Assembly (NCBI GenBank): GCA_965153455.1
Contig: OZ234503.1
Location: forward strand, 3,658,001-3,722,000
Reading direction: 5' to 3'
Source of the DNA: Sphagnum compactum
Taxonomy: Eukaryota > Bryophyta > Sphagnopsida > Sphagnales
Length of the DNA: 64,000 bases
In this document: piece by piece, positions 48,586 through 62,110 of the stretch
Layout: each line of letters begins with the position of its first letter
How positions within the stretch are numbered: position 1 is the first letter of the stretch
Notes under the pieces: generated by a model
The model's database searches: none
Told to the model about the DNA's origin: nothing
The model's input: the letters and a program-made list of their open reading frames with translations, nothing else
Program-made: the position numbers and the translations under genes

Positions 48586-50344
48586 AACCGATGGAAAACA
48601 CAAAGAAGGAGCCATACAAAACACACTAGAATGTAAAAGCCCAAACAAGCCTTTCATTTTTTAGAAAAAAAAACCTAAAACTAAAATTAAACTTAAATTT
48701 AAAACAGAAAACAAATTTTTTCTTTTAAAATTTAAAAAAACTTTCCTGTCGTTGTAGGAATGTTTTAGCCATGGTGGGTTTAACCATTGCAAAAGCACAA
48801 CAACAATGGCAGGCTTAATGCACCACTTGCCATTCCCGTTGCTCCTTTAGTCTATGAGCTTCATCACACTTGTCAAATCTCCAATGGTTTGAAGATCATT
48901 CCCACTTTGAACGTGATTAACCATCGACAAACAAAGCAACCCATAGGCCCTTGATTTGTCCTTCTTCCAAGTATCTTTTGGGATTCTCATTACTATCTCC
49001 TTCATGCTTCTAGTCCTCTCTTGTAACGTTTACAACTTTTCTATCAATGTTTTGTTGTTATGAGTGGGTGGACAATAGTAGAGTTTTAATCAAGCTTCAA
49101 TGAAGTAATGCATTAATTATTTACCTACTTATTACACATTTACATTCCTTACATATTTAGATACTTAGTGTGATACTTAAAGAGAATCAATAGGTCTATA
49201 GATTCAAATGTATAACATTGAATTGACACTAATTAGTAGATAAATTACAAAATTGTACGCACATGATAAAACCTTTTCTATTACTAATAGTATTTTATCT
49301 TCCATACATGTTTAAAACTCATGAAGAATTTTTAAAAAATCATGTGTTGAAATTAAATCTTCAAACTACATGAATTATATGGTGATTCAAACCCAATTAA
49401 GGATTTTGATATTTACTATCCACTAGTCTATTTTTTGGGAATTTTGTGATGCAATTAAATGGCTATCATCCCAATTGTGACAAAATTTCTTTATTTTTCT
49501 TTTAAAAAGGTTCCAAGGAACATGGTTAAGGGAACTTTTTAGAAAATTTCCAAAAAAATTACTAAGATTTCTAGAGAATTTGGGCAAATTCTTGTCTTTC
49601 TTCCTTTGAAATCACCATATTCACATAATAGGTTATATTGGTTCGGCAACATGTAATAAGATTTTTTTTTTAAAAAAAATTATTTGTCTTGTAACCAAAT
49701 TTGGCTAAATCCTCTTGTGGTTGTTTGCCACTTTTGGTGCAACATGAAAGAATTGAAAAAGAAAGCAATGTATCATCGATAGGAAGATTTTAGCAAAATC
49801 AAACTATAAATGATATATGAACTACAAATTTTTAGTCATCTTTTTATATTCTAAACTAATTGAAATCAAATATAAAAATTTGGCAACATTTTTAATTCTT
49901 TCCTTTTACGACTTTTGGGCAATTAAAATTCTTCAAAAATCACTTCCAAGTACAAGGTTGAAAGTTGTTGAAGTGGATGTGGTTTTGGGTATCATCAAGA
50001 TTTAGGGTTCTAATTTTAAAAGTGTTAATTAGATTCAAATTGACATCATCTAGGTTTCCTATCCATCACATTGTCCCAAAACTTATAGAAAGATAACAAA
50101 AAAGACATGTATGTTTGCTACCAAAAAATGTCATAGAATCTATGATCTATAAGCTCAAAGTTTTAGTTTCCTATGGTCACCCCTAAAGATGAATTTTTTT
50201 CAAAGTTATAATTGAATCCATTACTTTCACCTTTGCAAAATATTTATTTAGAAAATGTTTATGGGCACAATATGGACCATGAACAAACAACAAATTCATA
50301 AAAAACCAAGACATAAAACAAATTTAATCATATTCATAAGTTTT
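48586..50344. other. AT-rich intergenic with TIR copies at 49.68-49.81 kb
   Basis: 49,682-49,728 resembles the right end of the 3,598-4,724 element (ACCAAATTTGGCTAAATCCT). 49,775-49,810 resembles its left end (ATAGGAAGATTTTAGCAAAA). After the latter, 49,830-49,950 also follows the element's interior (CAAATATAAAAATTTGGCAA versus CAAATATAGAAATCTGGCAA). Part of a second family copy therefore starts here. No gene is seen. Confidence 0.5.
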
Positions 50345-53140
50345 TTGGCATCATCACAACCAAGACAAACATCATGAAGGTAATTTTTATCACCAAAATG
50401 AGGTGATCCAAATTTTCAATCCCCAATTGTGACCATGGAAGGTTTGTAATGACACCAACAACACAAAATATTCATTTTATTTCAATTCGTGAACCCACAA
50501 TGTCAAGCCCCTAACAAGCCAATGTAAAAAGGAAACATGTGGGAACTACATTGCATGTTGCGTTTGCCAAACCAAGGGTTTTCATGATCTATTGATTACA
50601 CATGTAACTATTGAAATAATTGTAGTTCATTTTTCAAATTTGAAATGAGTACATCGTCAATAGACACAACTTGCCCAAAGAAGAGGTCATTGTATTCAAT
50701 TGTCAGTAATTATGTTGATTCTTTAGCATGAATGAAATGAATGTACATTTGCATTAAAAGACACAAAATCTTAACATCGTATTTTGCAACTATTTTAGTA
50801 GGAATGAATTGCCCACAAAGTTTTAAATATATTTCATTTTTTATATCAATTGCCCACAAACTTTTGAATACATTTAATATTTTTGTAATGAGGGTCAAGC
50901 ATGATCACCAACATGTTGTGGGTTTTAGAATGATTATAAGCCATTGAAAAGCCCAAGAATGGCATCAATATCCCCACAATTTACACCATCTTCAACCCTT
51001 TAAATTCATATGATTCTAAATCAAAATCACCACTAATCACTAATTAGTGTTTGATTCAAAGCTTCAATGTTGACCACACCAACTTTCATAACAATGCATA
51101 AAATGAAAACAAAAGTAAGAGCATTTGAAAACAACCAATACCTTTACATTTGGTTTAAATCACATTGTTTAACAACAAGAAGCAATTTATTGACAATTAT
51201 TTAAGCCATAGCCCAAGTTTCACCCACTAGCACTCTGAAATTTGTTGGACAAATTGGATGGAAGTGTTGAACAAAAGTTGTGCTATCCCTATTGGACAAG
51301 TTAAACAAAGGTGGTTTTAGTAATTGATGAGGTGGACAGAAGTAGAGGATGACTAGGTAGGATTACAACTGGTGAGACTAAATTCAAAATTGGTTCATGG
51401 CGAGAGAATTGAGTTGATCTAGGAAACATTGTGAGGATGAGGAGGATGTCTGAGTAGGTTTTTAGAGGATAGGGAAGAAGGAGCTTAAGGAGATTAGAGA
51501 GCAATTTTTGATGAGGAAAAACAATATTACTCTAGTATCTGTTTTGTCTTTTTTTTTCTTCCATAATTTGTTAGTTTTTTTCCATTGATATGACAAATTA
51601 AGTTTGCTCATAATTACTAGAGAGTTAGAAATATGTAGATTTGTATGATGTGATGGAGTTTTGGTTGAATTATAATATGATTCCTATAGTTGTTTCAAGA
51701 CCAATTTTATATTTGCAAAATAACATTTAAAAAACAGTTTAAAAATTTAATACAATGTTGGAACATTAGTAATTACCATTGTTGCTATCCATAACATATG
51801 GAGATTGCATTTTAAATTCAAAATTTTTTTGAAACAAAATAACTCTCAAAGCAAATTGCATCTTCATTAGAGTTTTGAGCATTCTTGATGTTAGACTTGT
51901 AATAACCATCTTTCCATTCTTGCCTCCCCTTCCCTGATTGTTTTGTTTAACTACTAGTTTTTTGCAATGATGTTTGAGTAGCCTTCAAATTGATTTCTAA
52001 AAAATTGTGATAGATTTTAACATCCTCAATAGTATACTGAATTGTTTTTGACATTGCATGGCCATAACACGACTTTACAAATGAAAAAGGTAATCAAAGG
52101 AACAAATATGAAACTATTGATTTTGAGGAATTGGTCAATGTGTTTAAATTCGAACCTTTGCTTTTGACATAAGCAATGACTTTGTCAAGCAAACCAAATG
52201 AGTCAAATAGAATTTTTATCTGGTTTGCCATGGCTACATCAGTTATATTTTACATTTCAAAAACTCCAACAATCACATAGATGGGATCATAAAACTTATT
52301 GATAACAACCATATGAAATGTGTTGTAGCTAGCACATAATATCCAAAGATCAAAAGAGGATGTACATGTAATACAAGAAAAAAAAACTTGGAAAACATAT
52401 TTTTCCTTAGTTTCTATTATAATATTTGGAAGGACTTCATTCACCAACTACCATTGAAATGGCAACTATACCCACTTGCATTGATGGAGAACTAAACACC
52501 TTAGCCATGGATTTTCAACGAATGACAAAGGATGATAACCTTTCACAATGTACAACATTAAGTCCTCCAAAAAATCTTGTTGTGTTTGATTAAATTTGAA
52601 AAAAAAAGTTTGTGACTACAAATTTTTTTTTGTAATCTACGAAGGTGGGACAATTCTCCTTTTCTTTGCAACTTGTTTCCCATTTGTTTTTGCCATTGTC
52701 TATAACAAAAACAGTCCACATCTTGTATACAACTCAAGATGTTCATTAAAAGTGTGTTTTTTTAATGAAATTGTGCCATGCTAATTGTCATAACTTAGAA
52801 GCCCAAATTGTTCTTCCCTTGTGATAGATTCCTAGCATTAACTTGCATTACAAAAGAGTAGCATACAACACATCATAATATTTGTGCATTGCAAGAATTT
52901 ATTCTAGCAACACCATTAACAACAAAAAGTTTAACCCCAATAATTAAAAAATGCGATGACAAGGGTATTATAATTTCTAATTAGCTTGGAGTGTTGGAAC
53001 AAAAAGTTGTCAAATTATTTCCATATAAGGAATATATGCCTCTTCTTATCTAAGGGGGGTGATTTGACTGAGGAGTTAGTTGATAACTTTAACTCATCAT
53101 AGTCATGTAACATCTCAAGTGTTTCATTTGTTGATGCCAT
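50345..53140 (-). pseudogene. Near full-length hAT transposase pseudogene (copy A)
   Basis: The minus frame starts at ATG 53,140 (MASTNETLEMLHDYDELKL) and a Cys-bearing stretch suggests a decayed BED finger. Family landmarks follow in order: DFLEDLMLYIVKGYHPLSF then VENPWLRCLVL (~52,580-52,500); SFDLWILCASYNTFHMVV and IVGVFEM (~52,380-52,250); IKILFDSFGLLDKVIAYVK (~52,200); a RVILFQKNFEF block (~51,850); WAIDIKNEIYLKLCGQF (~50,860); and a C-terminal dimerisation-type segment (LGIENLDHLILVIK, ~50,420-50,350). Frameshifts and stops are frequent. An intact protein would excise and insert hAT elements. Terminal inverted repeats and an 8-bp duplication were not located by eye. Confidence 0.75.
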
Positions 53141-55168
53141 CTTTTTAGCTGCATGCACAAAACATTAAAGAAAAAACATGAAAACACAAAACCTAGCGAG
53201 CTATTAAAACCATCTCAACCTACAAATAATTGTAACAAAACCATATAAAATTACATTTCACAACTTTAGGGTTCCACATAATTACACGATAAAAATTGAA
53301 AACATATAACAAAAGCATACATAATTGGATCTCATTATTCAAAACCATACTAAATATCCAAATGGTGGATCACTGGTAATGCTCTTACTAGGAGTTTTTA
53401 GTACTTGGATCTGGTAAGGTTCTTGCATAGATACCCAAATGCAGAGCCCCCAGTTCTAACACTTGGATCCGGACACCCGCACAACACTGGTTTGAACCCA
53501 TCCTAGGTTACAACCCTTTTCACAGGGTTGACATTTTGTTTGAGAACCTCATCATCTGTAAGAGTAGGTGGTCAGGAGGCATTCAGTTGTGAAAAGGGTT
53601 GTTTATTTTCTATGTACATAACACATTCATCAGGCAGCTTCACCCAACACTTGCTTTCATCCACTAGCCAACCAAACCAATTCTGAATGGGTAATATTAC
53701 CCTGACATACCTGTGGGTATATAACATGGCAAATATATACCTTATCTATCTAACTGGTAAATATTTTTGCTTACCCTTTTAATTACCTTACACAATGATT
53801 GTTTCTTCTTTTGGCAATTTTTTGCACTTTGGCAACACAAAAAGGTGCCCCACAACTTATACAAAGGGTTTTTTTTTTTTTTTTCTTTAATTTTATTTTA
53901 TTTTATTTTATTTCAAAAAAATTGTTGCATGTGGCCATATTTCAAGAAAAAATTGTCCATACTATAGGTTCCTACTTTTTTTTTTATCGCTCTCCTCTAG
54001 CCAAATTCAACTAAGTCTTTTTGTGAATGATCACTAGACCACCTACCTCACAAAATTGAAAAAACAATCTTATACCCAACTAATAAATATTTTCAGACTT
54101 ATCATGTCATTATTTTACTCACCTATTATATAGTTGAGGTTTACCCTTTTACTTGGTGGAGGGTAATTGTTTTGAAGAGGGTATATAAAGGGTATATGCT
54201 AAATCATAGTTTAGCATGTATGCATTTTATATTTTGCAATGCATGTGGTCATGATAGATTTGTTTGAATTATGACAACTTGGATTGATAATTTTGCAAAG
54301 ATTTTATACCCTTACCTAGTTTGGAATTTTGTTAAGTCCATATACCTTTACCCAACTAATATATTTATTTTTGTATAGCCATTATCTGGCTTATATATTA
54401 AAATCAGGATTTTCGCCCAACACCAAACCAAATAAAAAAAGGACCCTTTCAGTACATTGACTTATACTTTGCTTTAGTGGATGGCACCTACCCTCTGAAT
54501 GGCAATAGGGTAAAATCGTCCATCGTTGAACACGTACCTATCACTAAACATATTTCAATATTTTCCTCATTCCTTAACCAAATTGAATGATTTTTGTGTC
54601 ATTGGACACACAAACTAGAGGGTTACAAATGTTTTTTTTTTAGTGTTACATAATCATAGCAATGCGATGTAAAGGAACAACACAGAAAACACAGGAGGAG
54701 GATGAGTGATATTTTGATTCAAAAAAATTCAAAAAATAGCTTTAGACCCCCCTCTAATTCCTCATTTTAATTTGTTTTGAGTGATTTAAAACTTGATGGG
54801 TGTGAACTAGGACTTTACAAAACTTCTTTGTACTCTAAATGCAATGATCAAAGATTTTAAGCTCGAAATCCTAATTTGTTTTAATTCATCCATCATCAAA
54901 CATTCCCCCTCCCTCTCGCCCCCCTACCCCCACCTCGCCCCTTTAACACCACATTCTTGTACTGAATTGAGCAATTTTTGGGCATTGGAAGCATTGGGTG
55001 GAGGATTACAAATGTTCTTTGAGCTTCAGAAACAGAGGAGCAAAGTGTGAGTCTTCAACCTCCTTTGAGCTCTTCAGTGTTAACTCACCAGCCTAACTAA
55101 CCGTGCCTATTGATACGCGGTAGGCCTAAGGCCATGTGTCATTTAGTCCTCTGAAAAGTTTGGAAGTG
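53141..55168. other. AT-rich intergenic, simple repeats
   Basis: An inverted repeat of CAACCCTTTTCACA (53,512) and TGTGAAAAGGGTTG (53,597) brackets about 70 bp. A (TTTTA)n run occurs at about 53,888-53,912. A degraded TIR-like phrase (TAGCCAAATTCAACTAAG, 53,998) resembles the 3.6-kb element end. No gene is recognised. Confidence 0.45.
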
Positions 55169-55171
55169 TAG

Positions 55172-55265
55172 GGTAAAGCCCCAGGGCAGGAGCATTCCCA
55201 AAAGAACCAGCCCCCCAGAGTGAAGGCTGGTTATTTTGGGAATTCCGGCACCCAAGGGCTTTACC
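55172..55265. repeat. Foldback element, ~94 bp
   Basis: GGTAAAGCCC at the left pairs with GGGCTTTACC at the right. Further in, TTCCCAAAA.AACCAGCC pairs with GGCTGGTT.TTTTGGGAA. The whole is a near-continuous hairpin with a short CCCAGAGTGAA loop. It may be a very small MITE or a transcribed hairpin. Confidence 0.75.
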
Positions 55266-55303
55266 AGGTGTAAAAACCATTGCAGTAATTATTTAGAAAA
55301 TTA

Positions 55304-55418
55304 TACTGTGATACCCAACAAGTACCAGATGGGTACTCTCTGGGTACCAAAGTTTTTTTTTAAAAAAAATTGTCATTCCAGGTTGATAACCTTCTGGTAC
55401 CCGCCAGGTATCACAGTA
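55304..55418. mobile_element. Tc1/mariner-like MITE with TA duplication, ~111 bp
   Basis: The terminal inverted repeats start CTGTGATACC and continue with GTACCAGA (about 23 of 30 positions match between the two ends). TA borders both ends (55,304-55,305 and 55,417-55,418). The centre contains TTTTTTTTTAAAAAAAA. There is no coding capacity. TIR and TA duplication fit a mariner/pogo-dependent MITE. Its ends differ from those of the 3.7-kb pogo-like element, so a different transposase mobilised it. Confidence 0.7.
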
Positions 55419-57245
55419 AAAAAGTTGTTCATTTCCGAAACTGAAAGTGCCTCCCCTCAGCAGAGGAGCTATTACCCTTGGTAACTCGTGCCGTCTCAAT
55501 ACACAGAGAAATTCCTGCCAGGTTTTTATGCTTTCGGAAGCTTGTTCTATTTGACAAAATCATTGTTTGGAGCCTCTTTATCTGGACATGTTGAAACAGT
55601 TTGTTCCAGCTTAGCAAATGTATCAAAGTGCAAGTCTGAGTGCAGGTTTGCATCTCCACCAACAGCAGAAAATTTGGGTATATTTTGGATGCACTATAGC
55701 ACCCTGGCAAACTCCATTAAACAAAGCACCCAGCTAAGAAAGGACAAAGAGGGAGAACCCAAGTCCAAGCCAAAAGAGTGAACCCCAAAGTGGGTGCATT
55801 GGTGGTCTACAAGCTAGTCCTGGCTCAAAAGGTTCAGACTGCTTTGTCCTGTTAACATTATGAACTGTGCAGTTCATCTTTTTGGAGGAAGATTTGGGCC
55901 CCAGAAGTAGTGGCAAAACTTATCATTTCCATACAGCAGTGCTGCAAATTTGCAGTCCTTGATATTACGCAATTAATCCTAAGAGCTGAGAGGAATGTTT
56001 GTTGCTTTTTTTTCAAATCTTTGGTTGGAACTCCTGACCTCAAATCAGTTTGAATTTAAAACAAAATTGACACCTATCTATGCATTTTGTTTGTTTGGTT
56101 GTCACTCTCTCTCAAACCACATTGCTTTATGTTGTGTTCTTGGTATCTTTGGAAAATAAATAAATAAATAAATAAAGGAAGAACACCCAGCAATGGAACA
56201 AGAGAAGAAAAAAAAGGGAAGGACCAAAGTCCAAACAAAAAACCACACCCAAAAGTGCAGAACGCACAATGGGGAGCCCTAAGAGGAGAAAACACGAAAC
56301 CTAGGACTTAAACCTTGCCATTAGCACAAAGCAAGTCGTGCAAGGAGATGAGCAAAAGACTTGGAAAGACACCAAGCCTAGAAGAAGCCTTTCCTATTGT
56401 CACAACTACTTGACGTAAAATAGTGGTAGCCTAAACTTTTTGAAGAGCCCTTACCACCTTCTGTCTCTAAAATGAACGTATAATCAAAAGAGGAAGATTT
56501 TTAAAGCCCTTCATTAACCATGCCATGTTGGCACATCAATGAAGAAAGTCATCCGTCTATTGATGTAAACATCCAAATATTTCTATTATTAGAAGAATGA
56601 TCTCAATGAGTAGTAGTGCACCAACTTGGTTTGAGCTACGGTGTGAATAAACATTCAAGTTTAAAAAGTGATAAGATCACAAATCATTGTCAATCTTTTC
56701 TAACAAAAAAGTTTGGAATGTCAACATGGGACTTCAAAACAAGACTTCCTTTTAAAACAAAGAAACAAAGTTAGGAACAACCAAGTACTTTGATAAATAA
56801 TTAGGATATGGTTTATAATAGAAATGAATCATTTAAAGATATAGATGAAAAAATTGTGATAATGTTCACATACTTTATGGGTGATAAGAACCAATATTGG
56901 GTGGTTCTCACATGACATTTTAAGAATTGATTCAGATTTTTGAAAAAAAAATCCATAAAAAAAATTGACTACGGTATCAAATTTTTGAAAAAAACATTAA
57001 CTAATTTTCTAAGTGCTAGTTCTCACAATTTCAAAACTAGTCAATTATCAAAGGTAGTTTTCACAAATTAGTTCTTAAAAATTCAATTATTTTAGCAAAC
57101 TGATTTTTTTTAATTACAAAACTATCAACAATGGTAAAAAGAAAATGATTTTTGTTTTTTCCTTCCATAATTTCATATGTTCACAGCTTCATCCCATTCA
57201 AATGATCCTTCAAACTCTTCTAACTAGAGGTTTTTTTTAAAATAA
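55419..57245. other. Intergenic, no gene recognised
   Basis: Short open frames only (up to 97 codons), without family motifs. A (AAAT/AATA)n microsatellite lies at about 56,155-56,177. Confidence 0.4.
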
Positions 57246-57249
57246 CTTC

Positions 57250-58800
57250 AGCAAGGTGATTCGTAATCAACTCTTGAATCATTATGCCAATTATTGCTCA
57301 CAAATATCAACTTCTCCAAATTGACCATTTGCAAATGAGATGTTCTTAAATTTGTTAGTCAGTTAGTTTTAAAATCCAAAAAAAATGAAAAACATGGATT
57401 TGTGGTTCTCAAATCGTTAAAGAGGACATTGGTTATGTCCACTTGGTATTTTTTTTTTAATTTAACTTTTTAGCCACATTGACCTTTTCCACTAGTTCAT
57501 TAGTGTTGGTAGTTTGTTAAAAAAATCCAAATTACAATTATTTCCAACCACTAGATTTGCACAACGAACTTCAAATTATGGCATTTGATAAGCGTAGGAT
57601 ATAAGGATCCCTTGTTATATTCCTCAACAACAACCACACCTTCATAGCTAATATAAAACGATATTATATAAAGGTTTTTAATCTTAGGGTTTAACATAAA
57701 AAAGAACATGTTATAGGTTTTTTTTGGCATCATGTTTCTTTACAAAAGAGAGGAAAGACTCCAACACCCCAACCACCAACAAAAACAACTCAAGAACAAC
57801 CCTAAAATCATCATCTATCAAATTGATTAAGGTTGGTGAGATTTCAACTTCTTTCTTTAATTTCAAATGCTTTGTTATTGTAGAATGCACATGCATCATT
57901 TAGCAACTAATAGCCTTAAGACTTATTCAAACCATAAGCATTCACAACAAAAGGAAACGCAATCAACAATTATTTGAAAAATGTGCCATGTAAGAGGAGG
58001 AGGCATTTTTTCATTGATTTTGATAAAAGTCTATTTGCAATAACAAAGATTAATAGCGATCTAAAACTACAAAGCTTCTTGGAACATAATCACTTTGGAG
58101 GCAAACTTGTAAACAAAGTTTAACATTCAATGTTAGTATTTTAAAACTATACTTCAAATAAAAGACCTAAAATTTAAATTTTAAAATCTAAATGATCTAT
58201 ATTCAAATAAAGAATCTAAAATAATTATAAAATAATTTAAGGTTTCCTTGTTTTAATTGTAATGTTTTGTTTTCTTGGATGGATATTAAGATCCTCACAA
58301 GCTTTGTTCCATTCTTATCTCCCTTTTCTTGATTCCTTAGGCCAAGTTATAAAATTTTGCAAATAGGATTGAACAAACTTAATAGTAACATACTAGAGAT
58401 TTTGACACACTTTATCATCTATTATCACATATTGGCAAGCTTTAGAGAAAGCATGGTCAAAATAGGAACCTTGATAGATTTCCCATAAACCCAAACATTC
58501 ACAACTCACAATAGACTTTAGAACAATTATCATAACATTCATATTTGAGTTTTCATCTTTTACATAAATAAGAAATTTCTTTCTCAACCCATACTCCTCA
58601 CCAACAATTTGGTCATAGTTCTTGCTAGAGTTGACTAATAACTTTCATGGCTTCAAACAAACCAACAATGACATGTTTTGACTACTAATTGGTTTTCATT
58701 AGTAATAAGAAAAGCAATCACAACTAAAGTCATTAAAGCAATATAACATGAAAAGTATCCACAAACTAATTCATGGTGGTGAAAAGGGGGGAAAGGAAAC
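57250..58800 (-). pseudogene. Decayed hAT transposase (copy B)
   Basis: The minus-strand fragments correspond to the middle and end of the hAT protein seen in copy A. CHVIVGLFEAMKV-type sequence lies near 58,650. ERNFLFM or KKFLIYVKDENSNMNV and LKSIVSCECLGLWE lie at 58,590-58,480, then YFDHAFSKACQYVIIDDKVC. EWNKACEDLNIHPRK lies near 58,280. A KVIMFQE/AINLCYCKQT block lies at ~58,100-58,020. A C-terminal segment, SHLQMVNLEKLIFVSNNWHN, lies near 57,330. Stops and frameshifts are frequent, and AT-rich insertions separate the blocks. The copy is diverged from A, so the two are not a recent duplication. Confidence 0.7.
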
Positions 58801-59296
58801 CCCTCCCCCAAACCCAAACCCAAAAAGATACTTTTTAAAAAATAAAGAAAACCCCCCTTTAGGCTATGTGATATAGTATACTCGAAGGATGACAACAAAT
58901 TTTTGCAAACACAATACCTAAATGGTATACATATGTAATTGTACAAAGTCTCGCATGACGTTGTACACATTATTAGTCATTACCTAGCTCCTACAAAATT
59001 AAGACCCACAATGCTACCAAAAAACAATATTTATTTAAAGACTTGGGAATGGGAACTAGTTAGAGAATTTTAATTGTATATTTCCCATCACTCACAAGAT
59101 TGTGCAACTTTATACTCCTCTACCTTCATCGCCTATAAAAGAATTTAAACTTGTACAATCCTTGAAAATTTGGAAATTATTGGGAGAGGGGCATTCAATA
59201 CAAGGACATTAATTTTGAATTTTTTTCTCCCTAAAAGCAAGAGGATTAACATGAAGTGATTGGGATCTCATTTGTAGCAAATTACTATCCATTAAA
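58801..59296. other. AT-rich intergenic upstream of hAT copy B
   Basis: This may contain the unreadable N-terminal part of hAT copy B. No other feature is supported. Confidence 0.35.
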
Positions 59297-60109
59297 ATTC
59301 TACAACCAAAGTATTTCACAAAACATTTACAAATAAAAAACAAACCTACCCAATCGCTAGCCCAAGTAATTTATTAGAATATTATTACAAAACAATTTGC
59401 TTTGAACAACATTCTAAGAATTACAAGATCCAACTCCAAAGAATCATCATGAACTAAAATCAAATTTAGTCAACTACTAACTTAAATAACTTACCGAAAG
59501 GTTGTTGCAAACAAAATTTGTGTATGAGCAACCCTATGGAAAGTACATGATCTAGCTTCAAAATTTTATGATTTTAACAAAATGGAAGCTCTAGGTTCTT
59601 TTTTTTTTGGAATAATGCACCTAGACACAATAGTAAGATCTTCAAATGAAAAATCAAAATTCTATTGAAAATGCATTATAAATACTAGGACAAGGTGCTT
59701 TAGAGATTTGTTTATACATGTAGGAAGGTAGATTAACATGAATGGATTCAAAAAGTAATATGCAAACAAAGTTTTTCACTAGTGGTACAATAGGAAAGGG
59801 AAAATAAGAATATGTTAAATATTAGTCATTTTAGAAATTGGGTTCAATTATTATTACTTTTTTTCCAAGCAACTAATTGGAATATAATGCAAGCAAGTCA
59901 ATTCTGCCCCCAAAATTCTACAACCAAATATCTAATAAAAAATTTACAAAAATAAATTAAAAAAACAAACCTACCCAATTGCCCACTCAAATAATTTGTT
60001 ACAATATTGCAACAAACAAATTTTGGTGTGATCAACATTCTAAAATTATAATATCCGACTCCAAAAAATCACCATGAACCAAAATCTTTATTCAATTACC
60101 AACTTGAGT
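59297..60109 (+). repeat. ~200-bp direct repeat, two copies; second split by the CACTA element
   Basis: ATTCTACAACCAAA(T/G)... begins both copies, at about 59,297 and 59,914. They share AACAAACCTACCCAAT, AACATTCTAA.AATTA, ACTCCAAA.AATCA and CAT.GAAC.AAAATC. Copy 1 runs on through AACTTAAATAACTTACCG into ACAAAATTTGTGTATG. Copy 2 stops at AACTTGAGT (60,109) where the CACTA element begins, and resumes at 62,940 (AATCATTTACT, then ACAAAATTTGTGTATGGACA). Confidence 0.75.
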
Positions 60110-60279
60110 CACTACTACCAAAGTGGGGTGTAATTTACTAGCTTAAGTCACTATGAGACCTTAAAAGTGAAATAATTTCATTGCATTTTACTGATTTCAC
60201 CTAGTGAAAGTTATTTCATTATAATATCACTATGTAGACATCATGTTTCATTTCTAGTTAACATAATTCACTATTACAA

Positions 60280-62110
60280 TTTACTATAGCAAATAGGTTT
60301 ATTTCTATGTTTTTAAAAATATTCTATCTATGTTACTTTATGATATACCCTATATTATTTTAAGCTACTTTAGTTATTCTAATTTATATTTTATGTTTTA
60401 TAGGCTATTATAAATTATTGTACCCTAAATTATTATATGTTATTTTACCTTAAAGTATCTTAACTAGTTTATTATAAACTTTTAAATTATTTAGAATTAA
60501 ATTATTCAACTAATTTTAGGCTATACCTTAGGTTATTTTATTTAAAATTAATATATGTTATTTCAAGTTATGCTTTAAATTATTCAAGGTCATTCTACTT
60601 AATGTTATTATAAATTATTTTATCCTAAGCATAATAACTTTAAAATAATCTAAAACAAAATATAATGACTTAAGATAAAAATAATTTAGAATAGAAAATA
60701 ATAACCTATGAAAAATAATTTTAAATACCTTACAATATAATAACTACCAATAGCCTATGATATTATAACATAAAATATCAAACAATAATTTATAATACAA
60801 TAATCACCAATAGTTGTAATATAACATATAATAACCAAAAATAACTTATAATACAATAACCATTAATAACCATTAATAAAATAACCATCAATAACCACTA
60901 ATAAAATAACCACCAATGGCTTACAACGGAATAATCACTAATAGTCATTAATACAATAACCACCAATAGCCATTAATAGAATAGTCACAATAGCCATTAA
61001 TAAAATAACCACCAATAGCCATTAAGAGATTAATCACGAATAGCCATTAGTAGAATAACCACCAATAGCCATTAATACATTAATCATGAATAACCATTAA
61101 TAGAATAGCCACAAATAGCCATTAATACATTAATAATGAATAGCCATTAATAGAATAACCACCAATAGCCATTAATAGAATAACCACTAATAACCATTAA
61201 TACATTAATCACGAATAGCCATTAATAGAATAGCCACTAATAGCCATTAATAAAATAGCCACTAGTAGCCATTAATATAATAGCCACTAGTAACCATTCA
61301 TATAATAGCCACCAATAGCCACTAATAGAATAACCACGAATAGTCACTAATAGAATAACTACTAATGGCCATTAATAGAATAGCCACCAGTAGCCATTAA
61401 TATAATAGCCACCAGTAACCATTCATATAATAGCCACCAATAGCCACCAATAGAATAACCACGAATAATCACCAATAGAATAACTACTAATGGCCATTAA
61501 TAGAATAACCACCAATAATTATTATTAGAATAACCACTAAAAAACATTAATAGCCACAAATAGAATAGGTACCAATAGCCATTAATAACCACCAATAGCA
61601 CTAAAAAAAGAACAACCAATAGCCATATATTATAATTGCTTAGGATTGCCAAAAATAATCTAAGGTGAAATAATTTATAATAAACGAAAATAACTTAAGG
61701 TGAAATAATTTTCAATAGCCAAAAGTAACTTATAATAGCTACAAGTAGTCTAAATTGAAATAATTTACAATATCAAAAAATAACATAGAATAGACAAAAA
61801 AACTTACAATGGCTGAAAATAGCCTAAGGTGAAATAAGTTAAAATAACCAAAAGTAATTTATAATAACTACAAGTAGTTTAAATTGAAATAATCTACAAT
61901 AGCCAAAAAAACATAAAATAGCAAAAAAAACTTACAATAGCTGAAAATAGCCTAAGGTGAAATAAGTTAAAAATAGCCAAAAATAACTTAAAATAACCAA
62001 AAGTAGCCTAGGGTGAAATAGCCAAAAACAACCAAAAGTAATTTAGAATAGCCATAAATAGTCGTAAATAATGTAGGGTGAAATAATTTAAATTAATGAA
62101 AAATAGTCAT
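60280..62110. repeat. Inverted AT-rich arms around a ~24-bp tandem array
   Basis: 60,840-61,600 is a tandem array of about 24-bp units (CCAATAGCCATTAATAGAAT plus AACCA). The left arm (60,280-60,640) is T-rich with TTATTTTAGGTTATT words. The right arm (61,640-62,110) has the complementary style (AAATAGCCTAAGGTGAAATA). The block is thus roughly palindromic in composition. It lies wholly inside the CACTA element. Confidence 0.7.
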
